A stretch of DNA of 8,160 nt from Elusimicrobia bacterium RIFCSPLOWO2_01_FULL_64_13 (GTDB taxonomy: Bacteria; Elusimicrobiota; Elusimicrobia; 2-02-FULL-39-32), in NCBI GenBank assembly GCA_001800095.1, contig MGUT01000052.1:14544-22703 (forward strand), written 5' to 3'. The notes below the pieces were generated by a model. The model saw only the letters and a program-made list of their open reading frames with translations, searched no databases and had not been told where the DNA came from. Shown here piece by piece: positions 1 to 4,696 of this stretch. Position 1 is the first letter of the stretch; each line of letters opens with the position of its first letter. The position numbers were made by a program, and so were the translations under genes.

Positions 1-208
1 GGAGCCGGTCGAGCCGCCTCACCTCGGCGAAAGCGCCCTCGAGAGCGCGTTCCGCCCCGGAAGGGTCCTCCGAATCGGCCTCGATCTCGAGCACGGTGCC
101 CATCACGTGCTCCATCCTGCGGGACGGAACGGCGGACGAGGGCGCGGGGGCCATTCCCGCGGCGAGCGCTCCCAAAAGGATCAAAGCCCTTTTTTTCCGA
201 TTCGCCAT
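1..208 (-). CDS. apbE: ApbE-family FAD:protein FMN transferase, N-terminal part (cut by window edge)
   Basis: ApbE enzymes use FAD to attach FMN covalently to a threonine of FMN-binding-domain proteins outside the cytoplasm. Only the first 69 residues are in the window. A basic start (MANRKKR) is followed by a hydrophobic, Ala-rich stretch to about residue 26, a plausible Sec signal with no lipobox cysteine. Residues 32-69 then carry the typical ApbE opening: MEHVMGTVLEIEA, and a helix ending AFAEVRRLDRL, which in the family leads to the S-x-Y region. The ATG at 208 lies inside the end of the upstream gene (28-nt overlap), so translation is probably coupled. The FMN-binding protein two genes upstream (1421-843) is the obvious substrate. 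The FAD- and metal-binding residues lie outside the window, so catalytic integrity cannot be judged. Confidence 0.85.
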   Translation of the reverse strand, partial: MANRKKRALILLGALAAGMAPAPSSAVPSRRMEHVMGTVLEIEADSEDPSGAERALEGAFAEVRRLDRL

Positions 209-846
209 AAGACCACCCCGCTCACGATCAAGATCCCCAGTCCCGCCGCCGCGAAATCATACAGCCACACGAAACCCGGCCCGAAAAAGTAGCCGGTATG
301 GACGGAATGGACGATCCTCCGCAGTGGCCGCGAGCGGGGGTCGAAACGTCCGGAGTCCCACGTCTTTCCCCCGTCCTCCGACAGGAGCCACCCGTGCGAG
401 GTGAGGAGGGCGAGCCGCCCGTTCCCGCCGGCCCCGATCCGCTTCAGCTCGATCCCCTGCCCTTGGGGATCGAAGGGAAGCGGGAGGGATTCCCACACTT
501 TCCCGCCGTCCGCGGAATGGAGGAGGCGTCCCCACCTCTCCAGGAGGTAAACGCCCTTGGAATTGCCGGGAGCAAACGTCAGGTCAGACGTTTCCCGGGG
601 CGGGAAGAGCATGGGGACCTCCTCCAATGTTCCTCCTCCATCCAGCGACTGATAAAGCCCGTCCGTCCTGACGAACAAGATCCTCCGCGGGTCCGACGGG
701 TCCGGCGCCACGATCCCCGGGCCGCCCTCCCCCAGGAGCGAAGGGTGGTTCAGGAGGATCCCGCTCACGAGGAGGAGCAGGAGGAAGACCGCGGTCGAAA
801 GACCGAGGACGTTATGGACCGGTTTCCAGATCGTTTTGTTCATCAT
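181..846 (-). CDS. PepSY-type two-helix membrane protein with periplasmic Asp-box (BNR/YCF48-like) repeats
   Basis: This 221-residue membrane protein has an N-terminal helix (about residues 14-33) with the PepSY-associated signature: His11 before it and SGILLNH (His34) at its end. A C-terminal helix follows (about 193-214), preceded by IVHSVHTGYFFG (His180, His183) and containing WLYD and SGVVLW. These are hallmarks of PepSY_TM proteins, whose helix-end histidines can ligate haem. Unusually, the periplasmic segment (about 45-170) has no recognisable PepSY domain. It carries three Asp-box-like repeats at about 67 (SLDGGGT), 111 (SADGGKVW) and 156 (SEDGGKTW), each after a beta-rich stretch, as in BNR/YCF48 propeller repeats. 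Three repeats are too few for a full propeller, so it may oligomerise or dock on a partner. The start is ATG 846 or the adjacent ATG 843, which is better spaced from GGGAG; either way it overlaps the upstream stop. It probably links the membrane to the flavinylated protein; electron transfer is inferred. Confidence 0.72.
   Translation of the reverse strand: MMNKTIWKPVHNVLGLSTAVFLLLLLVSGILLNHPSLLGEGGPGIVAPDPSDPRRILFVRTDGLYQSLDGGGTLEEVPMLFPPRETSDLTFAPGNSKGVYLLERWGRLLHSADGGKVWESLPLPFDPQGQGIELKRIGAGGNGRLALLTSHGWLLSEDGGKTWDSGRFDPRSRPLRRIVHSVHTGYFFGPGFVWLYDFAAAGLGILIVSGVVLWRIGKKGL
188..198 (-). other. A7 run in the pepSY/apbE overlap: possible -1 slippery site
   Basis: On the minus strand seven consecutive A residues (196-190), followed by GGG, lie where the PepSY-type gene and apbE overlap. 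In the PepSY frame they read GGA AAA AAA GGG CTT TGA. Slipping back one base gives AAA AAA AGG GCT, which is exactly the apbE frame, so slippage would bypass the PepSY stop at 181 and join the two proteins. Homopolymeric A runs are known sites of ribosomal and polymerase slippage. No expression evidence is available, and simple translational coupling is the default explanation. Confidence 0.25.
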
Positions 847-1421
847 CTCCCGTCCAGAGTTTCCAGGATGACGAGCGCCTTCTTCACGCCGGCCGTCACG
901 GCCTGGACCGACATGGTCGCGCCGGTGACGTTGAGGATGTCGCGGTTGATCCGCAGGGGATCGCGGGTGGTCTTCCCCCGGAACTGGCGCGTGAAACGCG
1001 CCCGGCGCACTTCGGCCCCCACCGACTCCCGGTAGACCATCACGTCCACCCGTTCCACCTTCCCATCGTTCGACGCCTTCACCATGAAAGTGATGGGCTT
1101 GAATTTGCCTATCTCCTCCATCACGACGGCCCGTCCCTGGGGCCCGCCGTCTTTGAATCCCTGGTGGACGGTGACGGTGTCTCCGGAAAGGGCCCAGCCC
1201 AGGCGCTCCTCGATCCGGGACCTCTCCTCCGCCGTGAACCGGCGCGCCCGGCTTTCCACTTTGTCGGCGCCGGGAAAAGCGAGCTTCAGGGCTCCCGCCT
1301 CCGTCAGGAAGACCTCCTCGATATGCTCCAGGTATTCGGTCCCCGGCGGGCCGGCCCACAGACCCGCTCCCGCCAGGGACGCCGCCAGGATCAGAAGTAT
1401 GTGGCCAGACCTAGGACCCAC
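843..1421 (-). CDS. Exported FMN-binding-domain protein, predicted ApbE flavinylation substrate
   Basis: This 192-residue protein has an N-terminal hydrophobic segment (about residues 7-22, HILLILAASLAGAG) that acts as a signal peptide or anchor, then a periplasmic domain. Residues 140-182 match the FMN_bind domain of NqrC, RnfG and NosR-type proteins: ARFTRQFRGKTTRDPL, then RDILNVTGATMS. In that family the Thr of the (S/T)GAT motif, here Thr169, receives FMN through a phosphoester bond made by ApbE. Asp161 is the acidic residue usually found upstream of the motif. An apbE gene lies two genes downstream, which strongly supports the assignment. The start is GTG at 1421, inside the 3' end of the porin gene (31-nt overlap), with only a weak GAGTGAG upstream; no other in-frame ATG, GTG or TTG lies close by. 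The domain stands alone rather than within an Nqr/Rnf complex, so its redox partners are probably the PepSY-type protein and an unknown acceptor. Confidence 0.85.
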   Translation of the reverse strand: MGPRSGHILLILAASLAGAGLWAGPPGTEYLEHIEEVFLTEAGALKLAFPGADKVESRARRFTAEERSRIEERLGWALSGDTVTVHQGFKDGGPQGRAVVMEEIGKFKPITFMVKASNDGKVERVDVMVYRESVGAEVRRARFTRQFRGKTTRDPLRINRDILNVTGATMSVQAVTAGVKKALVILETLDGR

Positions 1422-2593
1422 GCGTCATTGCTCACTCGCGACCTCGCCCAGTCCTCCATGTTGAGCTGGTAGTCCAGCTTGAAGGCCGTCTGCTCCAGGG
1501 GGCGGAAGTTCAGGCCGAAAGTCACCCGCTCCTGGCCGTTGGCAGTCTGGGCGGAGGTCCGGTTGGAAAGGTCCAGGTCCACGTGGTCCACCCGGACCAC
1601 CCCCGTGAACACCGAGCCCTGCCGCACGGCGTCATTAAGGAAGTGCGCGTTGGCCTGGACGTAATAGCCGTCCATGCGGCCCGGAACGGAAGCGTGGGTG
1701 GAAGGGCCGCGGCCGATCGCCGCGTTGGCGTATTCTCCCAAAAATTCCAGGTTCCTCCACTTGAAGCCCCAGTCCAGGGCGAGGATGGTGAGGCGGTCAT
1801 GGCCCGCGTCGTCCCATTCGCCCGTATGGAAGGAGAATCCGACATCGGTCCCCAGGACCGGCGAAAGGCCCAGCCGCCCGGAGAAGGCGAGCCGGTCGTT
1901 ATTGTCCCCCGAGCCGTTCACGTTGCTTCTGGCCTTGCGCAACCCGTCCGAGCTCCTGATCTTCCCGCTCCCGTTCGCGCCGCCGTTGAACCCCTGGGAG
2001 ACGTAGAACTGGTAATCCAGCTTCAGAGGGTCCGCCGGGTAGGCGGTCCCGAAGAGCCCCGCCGCCGGCTCGTAGAACGTGGACGGGATCACGGTCCGGC
2101 TCACGGTGGGCCGGTCGTTCAGGTCGTTGATGGGGGAGTCGTGGATCAGGTTGAACTTGCCCAAAGGCATGAGCACCAGACCCCCGCGGAAACCAAGCCC
2201 TTCGCCCAAAAGGTCGTAATCCAGGGCGGCGAACTCGAGCTTCGAGTCCCCCGTGCCGTCGGCGGTGGCCCCGCCGTGCTCGAACTCGATCTCGGTCGCG
2301 AAGCGGATGCCGGGGGCGATGTCCGCGTAGATGAAGGGCACCATGCGGAGGGCCTCGAACTTCTGCTTGGAGTCCTTGCGGTTGCGGTACTCGAAGTCCA
2401 TGTAACCGCCCAGGTACGTCCCCCGGCCCATCTTCCTCCAGAACGGCTTCGTGTAGAGCCCCTGGCCCACGGGGCCCGATATCTCCCCCCGCTGGTCGGC
2501 CGGAGCCCTCTCCGGGGCGTCCCCGGCCCGCGCCGCGCTTCCCAGACCCAACCCCAGGCACAACAGCCCGAGCATTAATGCGTTCCTTTTCAT
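1391..2593 (-). CDS. Porin-like outer-membrane beta-barrel protein
   Basis: This 400-residue exported protein has a clear signal peptide (MKRNALMLGLLCLGLG, likely cut after ARA at residue 23). A linker to about residue 55 leads into alternating hydrophobic/polar strands rich in Tyr, Phe and Gly through to the C-terminal Phe (ATYF), the aromatic end that BAM recognises. The stretch around residues 138-182 (GGLVLMPLGKFNLIHDSP, then NDRPTVSRTVIP and FYEPAAGLFG) resembles OprO/OprP-like and related environmental porins; a specific substrate cannot be assigned. I chose ATG 2593: it directly precedes the signal peptide, has purine-rich AGAGAGG and GGGAAAA upstream, and overlaps the preceding stop in an ATGA arrangement. 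A longer reading from 2713 would lose the signal peptide. Within this Fur-headed operon it may pass a metal complex or small electron carrier to the flavoprotein downstream. Confidence 0.85.
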   Translation of the reverse strand: MKRNALMLGLLCLGLGLGSAARAGDAPERAPADQRGEISGPVGQGLYTKPFWRKMGRGTYLGGYMDFEYRNRKDSKQKFEALRMVPFIYADIAPGIRFATEIEFEHGGATADGTGDSKLEFAALDYDLLGEGLGFRGGLVLMPLGKFNLIHDSPINDLNDRPTVSRTVIPSTFYEPAAGLFGTAYPADPLKLDYQFYVSQGFNGGANGSGKIRSSDGLRKARSNVNGSGDNNDRLAFSGRLGLSPVLGTDVGFSFHTGEWDDAGHDRLTILALDWGFKWRNLEFLGEYANAAIGRGPSTHASVPGRMDGYYVQANAHFLNDAVRQGSVFTGVVRVDHVDLDLSNRTSAQTANGQERVTFGLNFRPLEQTAFKLDYQLNMEDWARSRVSNDAWVLGLATYF

Positions 2594-2820
2594 TTTTCCC
2601 GACCTCTCTTGCCGCAGAGACAGCCGTCCGGCCTCTCCGCGCGGAATGGATCCGGACTCGATGGTCCTCTGTCCTCCAAAAATATCTTCATCAAACGCTT
2701 GCACCGGCGGCACTTGATCTCGACGCCGTCCTTCTCCAGGATGGCGAGGAGGTGCCCGCAGGAACAGCGAGACTCCCTGGGCGCGCCTAAGGCCGCGGGG
2801 CCCTGTCCATTGATACTCAT
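2590..2820 (-). CDS. Small Com-like zinc-ribbon protein
   Basis: This 76-residue protein begins MSINGQ at ATG 2820, two bases after the fur stop, and ends in an ATGA overlap with the porin start, so all three genes are probably co-translated. Residues 18-46 (RCSCGHLLAILEKDG, then VEIKCRRCKRLMKI) resemble the Com-type zinc ribbon named after the phage Mu translational regulator: a Cys pair, LLA, then EIKCxRC. The first pair here is CxC (Cys19/Cys21) rather than CxxC, and the second is Cys37/Cys40. A third pair, Cys67/Cys69 (GCLCGKRG), sits near the basic C-terminus. There is no signal peptide, so it is cytoplasmic. The function is unknown: a nucleic-acid-binding regulator or metal-binding accessory of the operon are both possible. 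It is easily missed because a longer overlapping reading frame covers it. Confidence 0.75.
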   Translation of the reverse strand: MSINGQGPAALGAPRESRCSCGHLLAILEKDGVEIKCRRCKRLMKIFLEDRGPSSPDPFRAERPDGCLCGKRGREK

Positions 2821-2824
2821 TCTC
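2806..2824 (-). promoter_or_regulatory. Degenerate Fur-box-like sequence at the fur / zinc-ribbon junction
   Basis: On the minus strand, GAGAATGAGTATCAATGGA spans the fur stop and the start of the next gene. It matches the operator upstream of fur at 14 of 19 positions, including the shared core TGAGTATCAAT, and the classical 19-bp Fur consensus at 12 of 19. There is no promoter next to it and it lies in coding sequence, so chance similarity is quite possible. Confidence 0.2.
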
Positions 2825-3284
2825 ACTTGTTTCCCCTCTTGCGGACCGGAGCGCGGCGGGCGCACTTGCGGCAGCGCCCGAAGATCTCGTGGCGGTGCCA
2901 GAGGGGCTCGAACCCCGCCTCCCGGGCGGCGGAGTCCTGGAGCCGCTCGATGACGGGGTTGGAGAATTCGATGACCTCCCGGCAGTCGACGCAGATCATG
3001 TGGTCGTGGTGCGGGCGGGAGAACTTGTGCTCGTACGCCTTGCGGCCGTCCGCGAACGTGATTCCGTTGGCGAACCCGGCGTCCTCCAACAAGCGCAGGG
3101 TCCGGAACACGGTGGCCCGGCCGAGCGCGGAGTCCCTGCGTCCCAGGTCGCGGTAGATCTCCTCCGCGGTCACGTGCTTCTCGGCGCGCAGGAGGTAGTC
3201 GAGGATCTCGCGCCTCTGCCGGGTGCATTTGAGGTCGCGCGACTCGAGGAGCTGGCTGAAGACGGCGTGGGGGTCGGTTCGCAT
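2823..3284 (-). CDS. fur: Fur-family metal-responsive repressor
   Basis: This 153-residue protein has the Fur layout. Residues 1-82 form a winged-helix DNA-binding domain (VTAEEIYRDLG at about 38, recognition helix GRATVFRTLRLLEDAG at 55-70). The C-terminal dimerisation/metal domain carries HHDHMICVDCREVIEF at 92-107, close to E. coli Fur HHDHLICLDCGKVIEF. Cys98/Cys101 and Cys138/Cys141 (CRKC) look like a structural zinc site; His93, His95 and Glu85 fit the regulatory site. PerR and Zur share this fold, but the operator over its own promoter fits the Fur box, so iron sensing and autoregulation are likely. I chose ATG 3284: the in-frame TTG at 3311 would lie inside the -10 element. The short AU-rich leader has no Shine-Dalgarno. 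It heads the operon with the porin, FMN-binding, PepSY-type and apbE genes. Confidence 0.88.
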   Translation of the reverse strand: MRTDPHAVFSQLLESRDLKCTRQRREILDYLLRAEKHVTAEEIYRDLGRRDSALGRATVFRTLRLLEDAGFANGITFADGRKAYEHKFSRPHHDHMICVDCREVIEFSNPVIERLQDSAAREAGFEPLWHRHEIFGRCRKCARRAPVRKRGNK

Positions 3285-3316
3285 ATAATTGATATTGAGT
3301 ATCAATATCAATTATA
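3284..3316. promoter_or_regulatory. Fur operator: 33-bp palindrome with 15-bp perfect arms
   Basis: Arms TATAATTGATATTGA (3284-3298) and TCAATATCAATTATA (3302-3316) are exact reverse complements around a 3-bp centre (GTA). The inner 19 bp, GATATTGAGTATCAATATC, matches the Fur consensus GATAATGATAATCATTATC at 15 of 19 positions. It also reads as two overlapping 7-1-7 sites (TGATATT-n-AGTATCA). The palindrome covers the fur -10 element, the predicted start of transcription and the leader up to the A of the fur start codon, so bound repressor would block the promoter. It is an AT-rich island in very GC-rich surroundings. Confidence 0.88.
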
Positions 3317-3340
3317 GCCCATCCTCCCGCCGCCTGTCAA
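3311..3340 (-). promoter_or_regulatory. Sigma70-type promoter of the fur-porin-FMN operon
   Basis: On the minus strand, a perfect TTGACA (3340-3335) is followed after 18 bp by a perfect TATAAT (3316-3311). Transcription should start near 3306-3302, giving a leader of about 18-22 nt. An A7 tract (3360-3354) lies about 50-56 bp upstream of the start, where an UP element would sit. The -10 is inside the Fur palindrome. No comparable promoter was seen between the downstream genes, so this one probably serves the whole minus-strand operon. Confidence 0.82.
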
Positions 3341-3360
3341 GGGCCCCGGCGGATTTTTTT
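3327..3360 (+). terminator. GC hairpin plus T7 in the divergent region, intrinsic-terminator-like
   Basis: CCGCCG (3327-3332) can pair with CGGCGG (3347-3352) around a 14-nt loop, followed by A and seven T residues (3354-3360). Read rightward this resembles a Rho-independent terminator, but no rightward gene ends here. It could stop antisense transcripts starting at the symmetric operator from entering the UDG gene. Its T-tract is also the A-tract upstream of the fur promoter, so the terminator look may be incidental. The stem is short. Confidence 0.35.
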
Positions 3361-3364
3361 GGCG

Positions 3365-3393
3365 TTGAAGGGGCTCTCGGAAATTGCTATTTT
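3365..3393 (+). promoter_or_regulatory. Putative sigma70 promoter for the UDG-HAD gene pair, near-leaderless
   Basis: TTGAAG (3365-3370) and TATTTT (3388-3393) are separated by 17 bp, each matching consensus at 4 of 6 positions. The start of transcription would fall near 3399-3402, at or just before the ATG at 3402, so the message would be leaderless or nearly so. This agrees with the lack of a good Shine-Dalgarno. The Fur palindrome ends about 50 bp upstream of the -35, so direct Fur control of this side is not evident. Confidence 0.45.
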
Positions 3394-3401
3394 ACCGGGG
3401 T

Positions 3402-4025
3402 ATGCAGCTCGACCTCTTCGACGGCCAGGCCAACCGCATCCTCTCCCGCGCCGACTACGCCGGGTTCGCCGGGGAGCTCGCCGGCTCCGGATGCCGGCGC
3501 TGCCCTCTTTCGGATTCCCGGACCCGCATCGTGGTGGACCGGGGCAATCCCGAGGCCAAAGTGATGGTCATCGGGGAGGGCCCGGGGGAGAACGAGGACA
3601 TCCAGGGCAAGGCGTTCGTGGGCCGGGCGGGGAAGCTCTTCGACACGATCATGGCCTCGGTCGGGCTGGATTCCAACCGCGACATGCTCATCGCCAACGT
3701 GGTCAAGTGCCGCCCTCCCGGCAACCGCGCCCCTTTGGACGAGGAGGTCGAGGCCTGCTCCCCCTTCCTCCGCCGCCAGATCGAGCTCGTCCGGCCCCGC
3801 GTCATCATCCTCCTGGGCGCGACCGCGCTCAAGCGCATGGACCCGTCGAAAAAGAGCTTCTCCATGGAAGAGGAGGCGGGCCGGTTCATTTCCCTGCCCG
3901 CCTACCCCGGCATCGATTTCCTTGTGCTCTACCACCCGGCCGCCCTGCTCTATAACTCGCGCCTGAAACCCGCCATGTGGTCCCACGTCAAGGAGCTGCG
4001 CAAGTTCCTCGACGCGGCCGGCTGA
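3402..4025 (+). CDS. Family-4 uracil-DNA glycosylase (iron-sulfur type)
   Basis: This enzyme removes uracil, arising from cytosine deamination or dUMP misincorporation, to begin base-excision repair. The 207 residues match family 4 in length and motifs. GEGPGENED (58-66) is motif 1, followed by GKAFVGRAGKLFD (69-81). Cys31/Cys34 (CRRCPL), Cys103 and Cys119 are the four [4Fe-4S] ligands. YHPAALL (177-183) is the second active-site motif (HPS/HPA). I chose ATG 3402; an in-frame TTG at 3384 would add six residues but overlaps the predicted -10. The N-terminus MQLDLF contains QLDLF, an exact match to the bacterial sliding-clamp-binding consensus QL(S/D)LF. Its stop is immediately followed by the ATG of the HAD gene (TGAATG), implying co-translation. 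Confident on family; in vivo substrate range is not visible. Confidence 0.93.
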   Translation: MQLDLFDGQANRILSRADYAGFAGELAGSGCRRCPLSDSRTRIVVDRGNPEAKVMVIGEGPGENEDIQGKAFVGRAGKLFDTIMASVGLDSNRDMLIANVVKCRPPGNRAPLDEEVEACSPFLRRQIELVRPRVIILLGATALKRMDPSKKSFSMEEEAGRFISLPAYPGIDFLVLYHPAALLYNSRLKPAMWSHVKELRKFLDAAG

Positions 4026-4649
4026 ATGGTCCGGCTGATCGTTTTCGACCTGGGCAAGGTCCTCGTCAACTTCGACTTCAACATCGCGGTGCGCCGCCTC
4101 AAGGAGCGCTGCCCCGTGGACATGGTCCGCGCCTATTCCCTATTCAAGAACTCGGACCTGGCCGAGAACTGGGACAAGGGCGAGATCCCTCCAGAAACGT
4201 TCTTCGCCACGATCCAGAAGGAGATGCGCCTGTCCGTCACCCAGGCCGAATTCCGCGACATCTGGAACGGCATCTTCACGGAAAAGACGGACATGATCGA
4301 GCTGGCCAGGTCCTTGAACCGGAACAACCGGGTCTACGTCCTCTCGAACGTCAACCCCTGGCACGCGGAACACTTGCGAAAGACCTATCCCTGGCTCGGA
4401 GAGTTCGACGGCTTCGTCGCTTCCTGCGACGTCAAGCTCGTCAAGCCCGACCCGGCCATCTTCCGGTTGGTGCTTAAAAAGACCGGGACGGCGCCCGGAG
4501 AGGTCTTCTACGTGGATGATATCGCCGAGCACGTCCGCGCCGCCAGGAAACTGGGCATAGACGGGCACGTCTTCAAGGGCGCCTCCGGGCTGGTGGAGGA
4601 GCTCAACAAGAGGAATCTCCTGGAGGACGGCGCCGGACCGGCGGGTTGA
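4026..4649 (+). CDS. HAD-superfamily hydrolase, YihX-like sugar-phosphatase type
   Basis: This 207-residue cytoplasmic protein has the HAD motifs in order. Motif I is FDLGKVLV with nucleophile Asp8. A helical cap spans about 16-85, motif II is VLSN with Ser107, motif III is Lys140 in VKPDPAIF, and motif IV is Asp164/Asp165 in FYVDDIAEHV. Motif I has Gly where most phosphatases have the second Asp (DxD). E. coli YihX, a glucose-1-phosphate phosphatase, reads FDLGNVIVDIDFN and this protein FDLGKVLVNFDFN, so it fits that clade. The precise substrate is unknown; sugar phosphates and nucleotides are the usual candidates. It starts directly after the UDG stop, so translational coupling is likely, though a functional link to uracil repair is not established. 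Confidence 0.85.
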   Translation: MVRLIVFDLGKVLVNFDFNIAVRRLKERCPVDMVRAYSLFKNSDLAENWDKGEIPPETFFATIQKEMRLSVTQAEFRDIWNGIFTEKTDMIELARSLNRNNRVYVLSNVNPWHAEHLRKTYPWLGEFDGFVASCDVKLVKPDPAIFRLVLKKTGTAPGEVFYVDDIAEHVRAARKLGIDGHVFKGASGLVEELNKRNLLEDGAGPAG

Positions 4650-4674
4650 CTCCAAACCGTTAAAGTGTTATCGT
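4646..4674 (+). promoter_or_regulatory. Putative sigma70 promoter for the lipoprotein-mutY gene group
   Basis: TTGACT (4646-4651, five of six to consensus, overlapping the HAD stop codon) is followed after 17 bp by TATCGT (4669-4674, four of six). Transcription would begin near 4681, giving a leader of about 16 nt that just holds the AAGGA ribosome-binding site. It sits in the only gap above 40 nt on the right-hand strand, the natural place for a new transcription unit. Confidence 0.45.
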
Positions 4675-4684
4675 GGAACATCAT

Positions 4685-4689
4685 AAGGA
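4685..4689 (+). promoter_or_regulatory. Ribosome binding site fixing the first lipoprotein's start
   Basis: AAGGA lies 7 nt before the ATG at 4697 but only 1 nt before the in-frame ATG at 4691. This favours the 4697 start, which gives the canonical lipoprotein signal MKKIALALLCASLTGC. Confidence 0.7.
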
Positions 4690-4696
4690 AATGGCC

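Noticed and set aside
847..1359. The upstream part of a long minus-strand frame that continues into the PepSY-type protein
   Set aside because: That part (Arg/Gly/Pro-rich) is an out-of-frame reading of the FMN-binding gene. The true protein begins at ATG 846 or 843, where the PepSY helix signature starts.
1583..2578. A 331-residue plus-strand frame opposite the porin gene
   Set aside because: It has no recognisable motif and is Val/Arg/Pro-rich. The minus-strand frame has a signal peptide, barrel-like strands and a C-terminal Phe.
2594..2713. A 40-residue N-terminal extension of the porin
   Set aside because: It would place the signal peptide internally and overlaps the zinc-ribbon gene in another frame. 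ATG 2593 with the ATGA overlap is the natural start.
3285..3311. A nine-residue N-terminal extension of Fur from TTG 3311
   Set aside because: The codons lie inside the operator palindrome and begin in the -10 element, upstream of the predicted transcription start, so they cannot be in the message.
3284..3316. The palindrome as an intrinsic terminator or attachment site
   Set aside because: It is AT-rich with a 3-nt loop, has no following T-tract, and its sequence fits the Fur box over a promoter far better. No recombinase gene is nearby.
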